Below are positions 34,519-43,957 of a stretch of 64,000 nucleotides of DNA, one piece after another (the first letter of the stretch is position 1; every line of letters begins with the position of its first letter). Both the position numbers and the translations under genes were made by a program. The stretch is taken from NCBI RefSeq assembly GCF_000186245.1, contig NC_014935.1, forward strand, positions 1,364,001-1,428,000. The letters run 5' to 3'. This DNA is from Nitratifractor salsuginis DSM 16511. Lineage in GTDB: Bacteria > Campylobacterota > Campylobacteria > Campylobacterales > Sulfurovaceae. The notes beneath the pieces were generated by a model that did no database searches, was not told the DNA's origin, and worked only from the letters and a program-made list of their open reading frames with translations.

Positions 34519-35758
34519 CTATTTCTCAAATATTTTTTCCTATTTCAAAACTTTCCATCCAAGTTTCCATCTACTATTAAATATTCTATTCCTTATCTAT
34601 GCCGCCCTACTTCCTTTTTCTGACGCCTTCAGCTCCCATACAGGTCCTTGGCTACTTCTATTGTTTTGGCTATTGGAGGGAAATCTTCCCAAAAAAATTC
34701 GTATGTTATTAAATGAAAAAGTTATTGTATGGTGGCTGCTCTTTCTTGGGTTTTCCTTTTTATCTCTAAGCTGGACCGGTAACATTCATGACGGTATGCA
34801 TATTCTCAAATACTACTTTGCCATTGCCATTGTTATGGGTACTCTATATACCTCTCTTGACAAAAAATTCTCTTTTTGGATCATCTACACTTTTCTGGGA
34901 GCTATGTTTATCAGTGAAGTCATCTCCTACGGTATCTATTTCGACTTGTGGCAAACCAAACGAGGTAGTCCGCAAAACCCCACCCCTTTTATGCACCATG
35001 TCATCTACAGTATTTTTTTGGCAATTACGATCATTCTCCTTTTGGGACATATTTTCAATACAAAAAATCATAAATGGCTCAGGATATTGGAACTTTTCTT
35101 TCTGCTTTCCGTCACCGGAAATCTCTTTATCAATGGCGGGAGAACCGGACAATTGGCAATGATTCTTGGTGTCATTACCTTTGCTGTTACACGCTATGGT
35201 ATGAGAATCAAAACCTTTGCTCTCACACTCGTTATACTAGCGGGAGTCTTCTCTGGCGCCTATTTGCTTAGTCCAAATTTTCAAAATCGTATCTCTCAGG
35301 GCTTGAGCGATATACACAATATCCAGCAGGGAAAACTCGATAATTCTTGGGGATATCGTGTTGCGATGATAGAAATCTCTCTACAAAATATCACTCAACA
35401 TCCGTTTATCGGGAATGGAGTCGGAGATGTCAAAGAAGCTTTTAGAAAAACTCTTCGCAAAACACCTCTCAAAAAATACTCTTTTTTACAAAACGTTCTA
35501 CATGTCCATAATCAATATCTCCAAATCACTATGCAAACAGGAATAATCGGCCTTTTTCTATTTCTCGCTTTTCTTATCTCACTCTTTTTCGAAACAAAAA
35601 AACTCAGAAAAGACCAGCGAAGTATTTTTTATGGAGTTCTCGTGATCTTCTTATTCTCTTTTTTCACCGATGTTCCTTTACGTAGTTATACTTCAGGACT
35701 GTTCGGCTTAGTCATAGGTTACTTTATATCAAATTTACCAAACGATGAAAAAGCATAA
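34511..35758 (+). CDS. waaL: O-antigen ligase (WaaL-like)
   Basis: A 415-aa polytopic inner-membrane protein with about ten spans. The conserved Wzy_C/WaaL segment ends in a periplasmic loop and VLHVHNQYLQITMQTGIIGLFLFLAFL, the HNxxLQ signature. It should transfer finished O-antigen from undecaprenyl pyrophosphate to lipid A-core on the periplasmic face. Two O-antigen ligase/polymerase-type proteins are in the locus; this one lies among core genes and carries the HNQYLQ motif, so it is taken as the ligase, and the one at 52.7 kb as the polymerase. Confidence 0.8.
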   Translation: MNNYFSNIFSYFKTFHPSFHLLLNILFLIYAALLPFSDAFSSHTGPWLLLLFWLLEGNLPKKIRMLLNEKVIVWWLLFLGFSFLSLSWTGNIHDGMHILKYYFAIAIVMGTLYTSLDKKFSFWIIYTFLGAMFISEVISYGIYFDLWQTKRGSPQNPTPFMHHVIYSIFLAITIILLLGHIFNTKNHKWLRILELFFLLSVTGNLFINGGRTGQLAMILGVITFAVTRYGMRIKTFALTLVILAGVFSGAYLLSPNFQNRISQGLSDIHNIQQGKLDNSWGYRVAMIEISLQNITQHPFIGNGVGDVKEAFRKTLRKTPLKKYSFLQNVLHVHNQYLQITMQTGIIGLFLFLAFLISLFFETKKLRKDQRSIFYGVLVIFLFSFFTDVPLRSYTSGLFGLVIGYFISNLPNDEKA

Positions 35759-35761
35759 ATT

Positions 35762-35795
35762 GGATTCTCTCTAATCCAGCTCAAGTGGAGAATCC
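35762..35795 (+). terminator. Possible hairpin after waaL
   Basis: GGATTCTC (35762-35769) pairs perfectly with GAGAATCC (35788-35795). It begins 3 nt past the waaL stop. There is no T-run after it, so it may be a weak or factor-dependent terminator or an RNA-stability element. Confidence 0.35.
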
Positions 35796-36309
35796 CTGAA
35801 ACTTATTTACAATGACTTTGGATAAAATTACAGTCCATCAATATCTAAATCTAAAAACAGGAAAACCATGTCCAAAATCGCCATTGCAGGAACCGGATAT
35901 GTAGGCCTCTCCAACGGCCTGCTTCTTGCTCAACACAATGAAGTCGTCGCCCTGGACATCATTCCCGAGAAGATCGAAAAGATCAATCAGGGAATCTCTC
36001 CCATCGAAGATAGGGAGATCAAAGCCTTTTTACCCCAAATGATTGAGCGAGGTTCCTTTCGGGCTACCCTCGACAAGGAGGAGGCGTACCGGGAAGCTGA
36101 ATATGTGATTATCGCCACACCCACTGATTATGATCCGCAAAACAACTACTTTAACACCAAAAGTGTCGAATCGGTCATCGCCGATGTCCTGGCGATCAAT
36201 CCCGAAGCGGTTATGGTCATCAAATCTACCGTACCGGTCGGATACACTCAAGCAGTCCGGGAAAAGTTTCAAACCTATAACATCATCTTCTCTCCCGAAT
36301 TCCTTCGAG

Positions 36310-36313
36310 AGGG
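36310..36313 (+). repeat. Target-site duplication AGGG, left
   Basis: AGGG immediately before the left end of the IS3-family element; identical to 38100-38103 at the right end. Confidence 0.8.
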
Positions 36314-36383
36314 TGACCTGCTCCCCAAAATCCAATCCACTTCCAGAGTTAGAATATAATTTTTCTGACAAAGGGAGCCAAGA

Positions 36384-36647
36384 ATGAAGAAACGATTTAC
36401 CGAGGAGCAGATCGTTAGGATCTTGCAGGAAGCAGAACGGGCCCAGACAGACCAGGAGATCATCCGGAAATATAATATTTCCGATACGACTTTTTACCGC
36501 TGGAAAAAGCTGTATGGTGGGATGGGCGTCTCTGAAGTCAAACGGCTCAAAGAACTCGAAAGAGAGAACGCCAAACTCAAGAAACTATTGGCGGAACAGA
36601 TGCTCGTCAATGAGGCTTTAAAGGAGGTGGTAGAAAAAAAGTGGTAA
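36384..36647 (+). CDS. IS3-family transposase OrfA
   Basis: An 87-aa DNA-binding subunit: MKKRFTEEQIVRILQEAE helix-turn-helix start and a leucine-zipper-like tail (VKRLKELERENAKLKKLLAEQML). A GGGAG lies 6 nt upstream. Near its end is a slippery A-AAA-AAG (36635-36641) where ribosomes can shift -1 into orfB to make the OrfAB transposase. Confidence 0.93.
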   Translation: MKKRFTEEQIVRILQEAERAQTDQEIIRKYNISDTTFYRWKKLYGGMGVSEVKRLKELERENAKLKKLLAEQMLVNEALKEVVEKKW

Positions 36648-37228
36648 GGCCCGAGCAGAAGCGTAGAGCCGTGCGGATGATGCAAGAACGGAACGTTTCG
36701 CAGCGGCGGGCCTGTAAAGAGATCGGTCTGAACCGATCGACTCTGTGCTATAAACCGAAACAAGCTCTCAAAGATAAGCCGCTAGCCGAATCGATCAAAG
36801 CACTCAGCGAGAAGTATCCCCGTTTCGGTTATCGGCGTATCACGGTGATGCTGAGCCGACAGATGAAGGAAAAGGTCAATTCAAAACGAGTCTATCGCCT
36901 GTGGAAGATATTGAATCTCCAACTGCCAAAGAAACGGCCCAGACGTAGACGCCCCGGCTCCGATCCGATCAAACTCCAATCCGAACATGCCAATCAGGTC
37001 TGGAGTTATGATTTCGTCAGTGACCGGGCCGCCAACGGCCAGAAGCTCAAGATCCTTGTTGTCGTGGATGAATACACCCGGGAGTGTCTGGCCCTGGAAG
37101 TAGCCGCTTCCATCCGAAGCCCTCATCTCATCGAGACCCTCTCCCGATTGATGACCTTGTACGGGAAACCTCAGTTCATTCGAAGCGACAACGGTCCGGA
37201 GTTCACGGCCAATGTGGTAAAAGAGTGG

Positions 37229-37798
37229 GTGAATGTCTCCACCGGCTAATAGCCGGTGGCTTCAGATTACGGCTGAAAGCCGGTCATTCAGCCTGAAGGC
37301 CGTCGGTTGATCAGACAACTCGGAACTCATCATCAAGCTCTGGTGGTTGTTGGTTCTTGATATATTCCATCCAGACTTCATCGGTCACATTTCCACTCGT
37401 TGCAACCCAGTATCCTCTCGCCCACAAATGCTGCCCCCAATACCGCTTCTTCAGCATCCGAAATTCACTCATCAATTTATGCGAACTCTTCCCTTTCAAA
37501 TATTGCACTGCCTTTGATACGGACATATTTGGCGGTATCCCTATCAACAAATGTACATGATCCCGATTGATGGATCCTGCATAAATCACCATCTCCCGAC
37601 TCATCGCAATCTCACGTAACAAATCTCGGCATCGGTACCCCACATCCCCTTTTAAGACGGGATAACGGTATTTTGTCGTCCACACGAGATGGTATTTACA
37701 GTCCCATACTGTATGCCCACCATTTCTATACTCTTGCATCTTTCAAGCATACCATATCCCGGCCGCCTAAAGGCGTGGGGTTTACGGATCCCCGATGG
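37229..37798 (-). mobile_element. IS200/IS605-type element (tnpA only), nested
   Basis: A unit of about 570 bp carrying only tnpA; boundaries are deduced from where the OrfB frame breaks and resumes, and may be off by a few bases. Each end has a subterminal hairpin as expected for single-strand transposons: CCACCGGC-TAATA-GCCGGTGG at 37239-37259 beyond the tnpA 3' end, and CGCC-TAAA-GGCG at 37764-37775 beyond the 5' end. No terminal inverted repeats or target duplication are seen, as is normal for this family. Confidence 0.82.
37311..37739 (-). CDS. tnpA: IS200/IS605-family Y1 transposase TnpA
   Basis: A complete 142-aa HUH single-strand transposase. The metal-binding HUH motif is H61-V-H63 (INRDHVHLLIGIPP) and the nucleophile is Y126 (WMEYIKNQ). 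The frame is intact, so the element may be active. No tnpB/IscB accessory gene is present. Confidence 0.94.
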   Translation of the reverse strand: MQEYRNGGHTVWDCKYHLVWTTKYRYPVLKGDVGYRCRDLLREIAMSREMVIYAGSINRDHVHLLIGIPPNMSVSKAVQYLKGKSSHKLMSEFRMLKKRYWGQHLWARGYWVATSGNVTDEVWMEYIKNQQPPELDDEFRVV

Positions 37799-38099
37799 GG
37801 GACTCTAAAAGAACATCGGATCGGACCCTCTTTTATCGAACCGGGCTCTCCCTGGCAGAATGCCTATGTGGAGAGCTTCAATGGAAAGTTCAGGGATGAG
37901 TGCCTTAACCGGGAATGGTTTCATAACCGAAAAGAGGCAAAAGTCATTATTGAACGATGGCGTCAATACTATAACCAGGAACGACCGCACAGTGCCTTGG
38001 GTTATCAGCCACCAACCAAGGTTTCAGGCAGGAAAAATGCCGCCTGATATACAATCGAACTCTAACTCTGGGGTTGGATCTGAATTTGGGAGCAGGTCA

Positions 38100-38103
38100 A
38101 GGG
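38100..38103 (+). repeat. Target-site duplication AGGG, right
   Basis: Right copy of the AGGG duplicated by the IS3-family insertion. Joining 36313 to 38104 restores the ugd reading frame. Confidence 0.8.
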
Positions 38104-38977
38104 CAAAGCGCTCTATGACAATCTGCATCCTTCCAGGATCGTAGTCGGGGAGCGTAGCGAGCGGGCGAAACGTTTTGCCGATCTGCTCCTGGAAGGGGCT
38201 GAAGACAAAGAGGTCCCGATCCTTCTGACCGACAGCACCGAAGCCGAGGCAATCAAACTATTTGCCAACACTTATCTGGCGATGCGCGTCGCCTATTTCA
38301 ACGAGCTCGACAGCTACTGCGAAACCCACGGCCTGGATACCCGACAAGTCATCGAGGGGGTGGGTCTCGATCCCCGGATCGGTATGCACTACAACAATCC
38401 CTCCTTCGGATACGGGGGCTATTGCCTACCCAAAGATACTAAGCAGCTCCTGGCCAACTACGCTAATGTACCGAGCAATCTTATCCGCGCCATCGTCGAT
38501 GCCAACCGAACCCGAAAGGATTTCATCGCCGATCGGATCATAGATCGCCTTCCCAAAGACTCTTTCGGTTATCCCGCCGGCACGGTGGGAGTCTACCGGC
38601 TGGTGATGAAACAAGGCAGTGACAATTTTCGTTCCAGCGCTATTCAGGGAATCATGAAACGACTCAAAGCCAAGGGGATCGAAGTGATTATCTATGAACC
38701 CAGTCTGAAGGAGGAGCGTTTTTTTTCCAATCGGAAGTGGTGCGGGATCTGGACAGTTTCAAAGAGCGCAGTGATGTCATCGTGGCCAATCGTATGAGTG
38801 AAGTGTTGGAGGATGTGAAAGAGAAAGTCTACACCCGCGATCTCTTCGGAAACGATTGAAACGGTATGCAACTCTTCACCAACCTCTACCTGGCTCATCC
38901 TCCTGCGTTATTATAGTCATTAAAATAATCCTTGATTAATGTATAGAATCCTATAATACATAAAAGTAAAACTAATG

Positions 38978-39006
38978 TTGACTTATAGATTTATTTCAAT
39001 TCTAAT
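38978..39006 (+). promoter_or_regulatory. Probable sigma-70 promoter of galE
   Basis: TTGACT (38978-38983), 17 nt, TCTAAT (39001-39006), 44 nt before the galE TTG start. The surrounding 190-nt gap is AT-rich, unlike the flanking genes. It may restart transcription beyond the disrupted ugd. Confidence 0.5.
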
Positions 39007-39050
39007 TGAATAATGTGTAGTGTGCTGAGGTGCAAGCAAAAAGGTTATAT

Positions 39051-40061
39051 TTGCAAAAAATATTTGTTACCGGCGGAGCCGGCTATATCGGATCACATAC
39101 CTGTGTAGAGCTTCTCAATGCGGGATACGACGTGATCGTTTATGACAATCTCTCCAATGCCAGCAAAGAGGTATTGCGTCGTGTCGAGAAGATCACCGGC
39201 AAACCTTTGACCTTCGTCAAAGGGGATATCCGTGATGGCGATACGCTCGAAGAGGCGATGCAAGGGTGTGACGCCGTTATCCATTTCGCGGGCTTGAAGG
39301 CGGTGGGTGAATCGGTCGAGAAGCCGCTGGAATATTACGACAACAACGTCTGCGGCACAGTCACTCTGCTAAAGAGTATGCAAAAGATCGGTCTCAAAGC
39401 GATCGTCTTCAGCTCTTCGGCTACCGTCTACGGCGATCCGGAGTTCCTCCCCCTGACCGAGGAACACCCTCTCCGGACCACCAATCCCTACGGACAGACA
39501 AAATTGGTGATCGAGGAGATCCTCCGTGATCTATACCGTGCCGATCCCTCCTCCTGGCGTATCTCGATCCTGCGCTATTTCAACCCCGTCGGAGCGCACG
39601 AAAGCGGCCTGATCGGGGAGGATCCCCGGGGAATCCCCAACAATCTCATGCCTTTTGTCTCCCAGGTGGCAGTGGGCCGCAGAGATGAGCTGCAAGTCTT
39701 TGGCGGCGATTACGACACCCACGACGGAACGGGGGTCCGCGACTATATCCACGTCGTCGATCTGGCCCGGGGCCACCTGGCCGCCCTGAAAACACTCGAA
39801 AGCGCCCCCCAATGCGAAGCCGTCAATCTCGGCACCGGCAAGGGTTACAGTGTTCTCGATGTAGTCAAAGCCTTCGAAAAAGCCTCCGGCAAAAAGGTCC
39901 CCTACCGCATCACCACCCGTCGCCCCGGAGACATCGCCACCTGTTACGCCAACCCCGGAAAAGCAAAAGAGCTTCTGGGGTGGGAAGCGCAATACGGCCT
40001 GGAAAAAATGTGTGAAGATACGTGGAACTTCCAATCCAATAATCCGGAAGGGATCCGATAA
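39051..40061 (+). CDS. galE: UDP-glucose 4-epimerase
   Basis: Interconverts UDP-glucose and UDP-galactose (possibly also the N-acetyl forms), supplying galactose for LPS and the WbaP initiating sugar. An extended SDR enzyme of 336 aa: [22 protein letters not shown]-binding loop, catalytic serine in FSSSATVYG and the YxxxK in NPYGQTK, and [12 protein letters not shown]. The TTG start at 39051 has AAAAGG 6 nt upstream and gives the usual N-terminus; a GTG further upstream only adds foreign residues. Confidence 0.95.
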   Translation: MQKIFVTGGAGYIGSHTCVELLNAGYDVIVYDNLSNASKEVLRRVEKITGKPLTFVKGDIRDGDTLEEAMQGCDAVIHFAGLKAVGESVEKPLEYYDNNVCGTVTLLKSMQKIGLKAIVFSSSATVYGDPEFLPLTEEHPLRTTNPYGQTKLVIEEILRDLYRADPSSWRISILRYFNPVGAHESGLIGEDPRGIPNNLMPFVSQVAVGRRDELQVFGGDYDTHDGTGVRDYIHVVDLARGHLAALKTLESAPQCEAVNLGTGKGYSVLDVVKAFEKASGKKVPYRITTRRPGDIATCYANPGKAKELLGWEAQYGLEKMCEDTWNFQSNNPEGIR

Positions 40062-40133
40062 ATTTCAGACAAACTACTCTGGAATATTTTGATTATCTCC
40101 GCGAAATGACAGTAAAAACCAAAAGGGTATCTT

Positions 40134-41549
40134 TTGAAAACAAATAAAAATGTGATTGGAGAAAGCGGTATCAAATTCGGAACCAGCGGTGCAAGAGGTT
40201 TGGTCACAGATTTCACACCTGACGTTTGCGCCGCTTTTACCATCTCCTTTTTGAAAACCGTTGAAAAAGACTATACCTTCCAAAGGGTGGCAGTCGCCAT
40301 GGACAATCGGCCGAGTAGTCCCGAGATGGCAGCATCTGTCTGCGCCGCTATCGAATCTTGCGGTTATGATGTCGATTTCTATGGAGTGTTACCGACTCCA
40401 GCACTGGCTTTGCAATCCATGATGGACAACGTGCCCTCTATCATGATTACGGGCAGTCACATCCCCTTCGATCGAAACGGCATAAAATTTTATAGACCAG
40501 ACGGTGAAATAAGCAAAAAGGATGAAGTTGGAATTTTAAATAACTCAAACCCGTTTATAACTGTAAATCCGAAATTGCCTCAAACAAAAAATACTGCCCA
40601 AATCACTTATCACGATAGATATAAAAACTACTTCGGAGACAAATGCCTGAATGGTCTGAAGATAGGTATCTATGAACATTCAAGTGCAGGAAGGGATTTG
40701 TATGCCAAACTTTTCACTGCTCTTGGCGCACAAGTGACGTGCCTGGGTAGATCCGATGAATTTGTACCCATTGATACAGAAGCGGTATCGGATTTGGATA
40801 AGGAACGTGCCAAATCCTGGTCAGAAGAGCATGGTTTTGATCTCATATTTTCCACAGACGGAGACGGGGACCGACCGCTCATAGCTGATGAGAGAGGAAA
40901 TTGGCTCAGGGGAGATATCGTAGGAATACTCACCTCGAAACTGCTTGGTATCGAAGCTTTGGCGGTTCCTGTTAGTTGCAATACCGCTATTGAAAAAAGT
41001 GGTTTTTTTAAGGGGGTCAAGAGGACCAGGATCGGTTCACCCTATGTGATAGAGGCCTTCAAAGAATTAAAAACCTATCATTCATTTGCAGGATTTGAGG
41101 CTAATGGTGGATTCTTGTTAGGCTCGGATCTAAATGATTCCGGGAATACTCTACGCTCACTTCCAACCAGGGATGCACTGTTACCCTTCATGGTTTTAGC
41201 GAGTCACATAGCGAAAGAAAAAATTCCTCTGTCGGAACTTGTCGTACGACTTCCCCGAAGATTTACTTCCAGTGACAGAATCCAGAATATTCCAAAGAAC
41301 CAGAGCTTGTCACTTATAGAGCAAGTGCTTTCAAATCCAAATAAGATGATAGAAACTTTTGGATTGACTAATCAGAAAGTTGTTGAAATTGATCGAACCG
41401 ATGGTGTGAGGATGACACTGGACAATGATGTCATCATACATTTGCGGCCATCGGGCAATGCTCCAGAGCTCAGGTGTTATGTAGAAACAGATAATCAAAA
41501 TTATTCAGACGAGCTTGTCAGACAGGTATTATCGGCAATAAATAGATAG
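40134..41549 (+). CDS. Phosphohexomutase (phosphomannomutase/phosphoglucomutase family)
   Basis: A 471-aa alpha-D-phosphohexomutase that moves phosphate between C6 and C1 of mannose or glucose, feeding ManC, GalU and RmlA. Domain landmarks: GIKFGTSGARGL substrate loop, phosphoserine S108 in TGSHIPFDRNG, metal loop DGDGD at 242-246, FEANGGFLLG sugar-binding loop, and the C-terminal RPSGNAPELRCYVE phosphate-binding loop. Odd point: the serine loop reads TGSHIP where the family usually has SHNP. TTG start with AAGGG 6 nt upstream. Substrate preference cannot be told. Confidence 0.88.
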   Translation: MKTNKNVIGESGIKFGTSGARGLVTDFTPDVCAAFTISFLKTVEKDYTFQRVAVAMDNRPSSPEMAASVCAAIESCGYDVDFYGVLPTPALALQSMMDNVPSIMITGSHIPFDRNGIKFYRPDGEISKKDEVGILNNSNPFITVNPKLPQTKNTAQITYHDRYKNYFGDKCLNGLKIGIYEHSSAGRDLYAKLFTALGAQVTCLGRSDEFVPIDTEAVSDLDKERAKSWSEEHGFDLIFSTDGDGDRPLIADERGNWLRGDIVGILTSKLLGIEALAVPVSCNTAIEKSGFFKGVKRTRIGSPYVIEAFKELKTYHSFAGFEANGGFLLGSDLNDSGNTLRSLPTRDALLPFMVLASHIAKEKIPLSELVVRLPRRFTSSDRIQNIPKNQSLSLIEQVLSNPNKMIETFGLTNQKVVEIDRTDGVRMTLDNDVIIHLRPSGNAPELRCYVETDNQNYSDELVRQVLSAINR

Positions 41550-41654
41550 GTAAACTCTATTGATCTACAGGCACATATCGATAATGGTATTTGACTACAA
41601 TATCAATAATTATTGACGATAAATTATAGATAATTTTTAGTAAGAAGGATTTTT

Positions 41655-42488
41655 GTGATCAAAAAATGTCTATTCCCGGCAGCCGGATATGGAACCCGCT
41701 TCCTCCCAGCAACCAAAGCAACGCCAAAAGAGATGCTTCCCGTCCTAACCAAACCGCTCATCCAATATGGTGTAGAGGAAGCGGTTGAGGCCGGTATCAC
41801 GACGATGGCTATCGTCACAGGTAGAGGCAAACGTGCCATCGAAGATCACTTTGACATCTCTTACGAGTTGGAACACCAGATCAAAGGAACGAGTAAAGAG
41901 CCTCTGCTCGATGAGATCCGTGCACTCATCAACCAATGCACCTTCACCTATACCCGACAAACTGAAATGAAAGGTTTGGGACATGCCATCCTCACCGGGG
42001 AAACTCTCATAGGTCAAGAATCTTTTGCCGTTATTCTTGCTGATGATCTTTGTTATAACGACGGTGACGCCCCCGTGCTTAAGCAAATGGTGTCTATTTA
42101 TGAAAAATATCACTGTTCCGTGGTGGCTATAGAGGAGGTACCTGCAGACAAGACAGACAAATACGGTATCATTGCAGGGAATCTCATCGATGGCACAGAT
42201 GACACGTATAGAGTGGACGATATGGTAGAAAAGCCGAATCCTGAAGATGCTCCAAGCAACCTGGCAATCATCGGACGCTATATCCTCACTCCTGACATTT
42301 TCGATATTTTGCGAAACACGCGACCAGGTAAAGGCGGAGAGATCCAGCTCACCGATGCCTTACTTGAGCAAGCAAAAAAGGGAAGAGTCATCGCCTATAA
42401 ATTCAAAGGCAAACGTTTTGATTGTGGAGCGGTGGATGGATTTGTCGAGGCTACGAATTATTTTTACAGCTCATTTAAGGGCTGCTAA
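41655..42488 (+). CDS. galU: UTP-glucose-1-phosphate uridylyltransferase
   Basis: Makes UDP-glucose, the precursor of UDP-galactose (GalE) and donor for core glucosyltransferases. The 277-aa protein has CLFPAAGYGTRFLPATKATPKEMLPVLTKPLIQYGVEEA, VILADDLCYN and MVEKPNPEDAPSNLAIIGRYIL. GTG start with AAGGA upstream. The stop lies directly before the rmlA start codon (TAAATG), so they are one transcript. Confidence 0.96.
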   Translation: MIKKCLFPAAGYGTRFLPATKATPKEMLPVLTKPLIQYGVEEAVEAGITTMAIVTGRGKRAIEDHFDISYELEHQIKGTSKEPLLDEIRALINQCTFTYTRQTEMKGLGHAILTGETLIGQESFAVILADDLCYNDGDAPVLKQMVSIYEKYHCSVVAIEEVPADKTDKYGIIAGNLIDGTDDTYRVDDMVEKPNPEDAPSNLAIIGRYILTPDIFDILRNTRPGKGGEIQLTDALLEQAKKGRVIAYKFKGKRFDCGAVDGFVEATNYFYSSFKGC

Positions 42489-43382
42489 ATGAAAGGCATC
42501 ATACTGGCAGGTGGCTCAGGTACTAGACTCTACCCGATAACAAAAGGGGTCTCCAAACAATTGGTACCGATCTATGACAAACCGATGATCTACTATCCTC
42601 TTTCCGTGCTTATGCTTGCCGGAATCAGAGAAGTACTTATCATCACCACACCCCAGGATCAAGCCAACTTCAAAAATCTTCTCGGTGATGGTAATGAGAT
42701 CGGAATGCGTTTTGAATATGTCATTCAACCAAGTCCGGATGGATTAGCTCAAGCGTTTATATTGGGTGAAGAGTTCCTCGATGGAGATGATGCCTGCCTC
42801 GTCCTGGGTGATAACATCTTTTACGGCCATGGACTGACCAAGATGCTTGCTACGGCCGTCAAAAATGCCGAAGATGAGAATAAAGCCACTGTCTTCGGCT
42901 ATTATGTCAATGATCCTCAGCGTTACGGGGTGGCGGAATTTGATACGAACGGCAACGTCATAAGTATCGAAGAAAAACCGACAGACCCCAAAAGCAATTA
43001 TGCAGTAGTGGGACTTTACTTTTACCCCAACGACGTGGTAAAAAAAGCCAAAGAGGTCAAACCTTCAGAACGCGGAGAGTTGGAGATTACGACACTCAAT
43101 GAGATGTACCTCAAAGAAGAGCGTCTCAAAGTGGAGCTCATGGGCCGCGGTTACGCCTGGCTGGATACGGGGACACACGAATCACTGCTGGAAGCGAGCC
43201 AATTTATCCAAACGATCGAGAAACGTCAATCTTTAAAAGTTTCGTGCATCGAAGAGATAGCGTATGAAATGGGCTATATCTCCAAAGAACAGCTTTTGAA
43301 GCTTGCACAACCGCTGAAAAAGAACCAGTATGGACAATACCTGATCAAGCGGGCCAATCAACCGAGAGGAATGGGCAGATAA
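42489..43382 (+). CDS. rmlA: Glucose-1-phosphate thymidylyltransferase
   Basis: First step of dTDP-L-rhamnose synthesis: dTTP plus glucose-1-phosphate. The 297-aa protein has [48 protein letters not shown] and [13 protein letters not shown]. It heads the rmlA-C-D-B block; stop and next start share a base (TAATG). Confidence 0.97.
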   Translation: MKGIILAGGSGTRLYPITKGVSKQLVPIYDKPMIYYPLSVLMLAGIREVLIITTPQDQANFKNLLGDGNEIGMRFEYVIQPSPDGLAQAFILGEEFLDGDDACLVLGDNIFYGHGLTKMLATAVKNAEDENKATVFGYYVNDPQRYGVAEFDTNGNVISIEEKPTDPKSNYAVVGLYFYPNDVVKKAKEVKPSERGELEITTLNEMYLKEERLKVELMGRGYAWLDTGTHESLLEASQFIQTIEKRQSLKVSCIEEIAYEMGYISKEQLLKLAQPLKKNQYGQYLIKRANQPRGMGR

Positions 43383-43957
43383 TGCAATTTGTGAGAACCG
43401 ATATCCCGGATGTCATCATCGTTGAACCGAAAATCCATGGCGATGAGCGGGGCTACTTTGTAGAAACATACAGAGCGGACAAACTTGAAGAGTTTCTCGG
43501 CTATAAAATAAATTTTTGCCAGGACAACGAATCAAAAAGTTCTTATGGGGTCCTTCGCGGATTACATTATCAACTCCCGCCCCACGCACAAACCAAGCTA
43601 GTGCGTGTCATCAAAGGAAAAGTCCTTGACGTAGCCGTAGATATCAGAAAAAGCTCACCGACCTTCGGTCAATATGTCGCGGTCGAACTCAGCGAAGAAA
43701 ACAAAAAGCAACTTCTGATCCCACGTGGCTTTGCACACGGATTTCTCGTGCTTGAAGACGATACTGTCTTCGCTTACAAGGTCGACAGCTATTATTCCCC
43801 TGAATGCGACCGGGGCATTGCCTTTGATGACCCCGAGATCGGTATCGATTGGAGGATCCCGCACGACAAGCTCATACTCTCGGCAAAAGACAAGGCACAG
43901 CCCAAACTGAGCGATACAGATGATCTCTTCGAATATGGGATTAATTACTATGGCTAA
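43382..43957 (+). CDS. rmlC: dTDP-4-dehydrorhamnose 3,5-epimerase
   Basis: Third step of dTDP-L-rhamnose synthesis. A 191-aa cupin enzyme: GDERGYFVETYRAD, the catalytic histidine in LRGLHYQLPPHAQTKLVRV, KGKVLDVAVDIRKSSPTFGQYV and IPRGFAHGFLVLEDD. Overlaps rmlD by 8 nt. Confidence 0.96.
   Translation: MQFVRTDIPDVIIVEPKIHGDERGYFVETYRADKLEEFLGYKINFCQDNESKSSYGVLRGLHYQLPPHAQTKLVRVIKGKVLDVAVDIRKSSPTFGQYVAVELSEENKKQLLIPRGFAHGFLVLEDDTVFAYKVDSYYSPECDRGIAFDDPEIGIDWRIPHDKLILSAKDKAQPKLSDTDDLFEYGINYYG

Larger units (their letters stand above)
36641..38047 (+). pseudogene. IS3-family transposase OrfB, interrupted by IS200/IS605-type insertion
   Basis: The catalytic DDE subunit in two pieces. The first piece (36641-37228) has the HTH (RRACKEIGLNRSTLCYKPK), first aspartate (VWSYDFVSD) and second aspartate (FIRSDNGPEF), ending VVKEW. 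The second (about 37799-38047) resumes GTLKEHRIGPSFIEPGSPWQNAYVESFNGKFRDECLN with the catalytic glutamate and ends SGRKNAA. Both lie in the same frame, so excision of a 570-bp insert would restore a 278-aa OrfB. In its present state a TAA just inside the insert truncates it. Confidence 0.9.
36314..38099 (+). mobile_element. IS3-family insertion sequence, itself interrupted
   Basis: A 1786-bp element bounded by imperfect terminal inverted repeats of about 40 bp: both ends begin TGACCTGCTCCC and share a CCAGAGTTAGA segment (36314-36353 and 38061-38099). A 4-bp AGGG duplication flanks it. It carries orfA and orfB in frames joined by a -1 shift. Subtracting an inserted IS200/IS605-type unit of about 570 bp leaves about 1216 bp, the normal IS3-family size. 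TATAAT at 36355-36360 could serve as -10 for orfA. Confidence 0.92.
35868..38859 (+). pseudogene. ugd: UDP-glucose 6-dehydrogenase gene, disrupted by nested IS elements and frameshifted
   Basis: Remains of a nucleotide-sugar dehydrogenase that would make UDP-glucuronate. The 5' part (35868-36313) encodes [38 protein letters not shown] and ends FSPEFLREG. The 3' part (38104-38859) resumes [16 protein letters not shown] and has [20 protein letters not shown], the catalytic-cysteine motif [11 protein letters not shown] and [11 protein letters not shown]. Removing the IS element and one AGGG target copy restores the frame exactly (LREG-KALYDN). A second defect is a T8 run at 38719-38726: nine or six T would be needed to reach the natural end ([22 protein letters not shown]...YTRDLFGND). 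The gene is therefore dead twice over. Confidence 0.9.

Noticed and set aside
37311-37739. tnpB/IscB-type RNA-guided nuclease with the IS200/IS605 element
   Set aside because: The whole element is about 570 bp and holds only tnpA; no RuvC-like frame is present.
38866-38919. Short frame encoding MQLFTNLYLAHPPALL after the ugd pseudogene
   Set aside because: It faintly recalls the LFANTYLA segment of Ugd but is too short to identify as a gene fragment, and it has no convincing ribosome-binding site.
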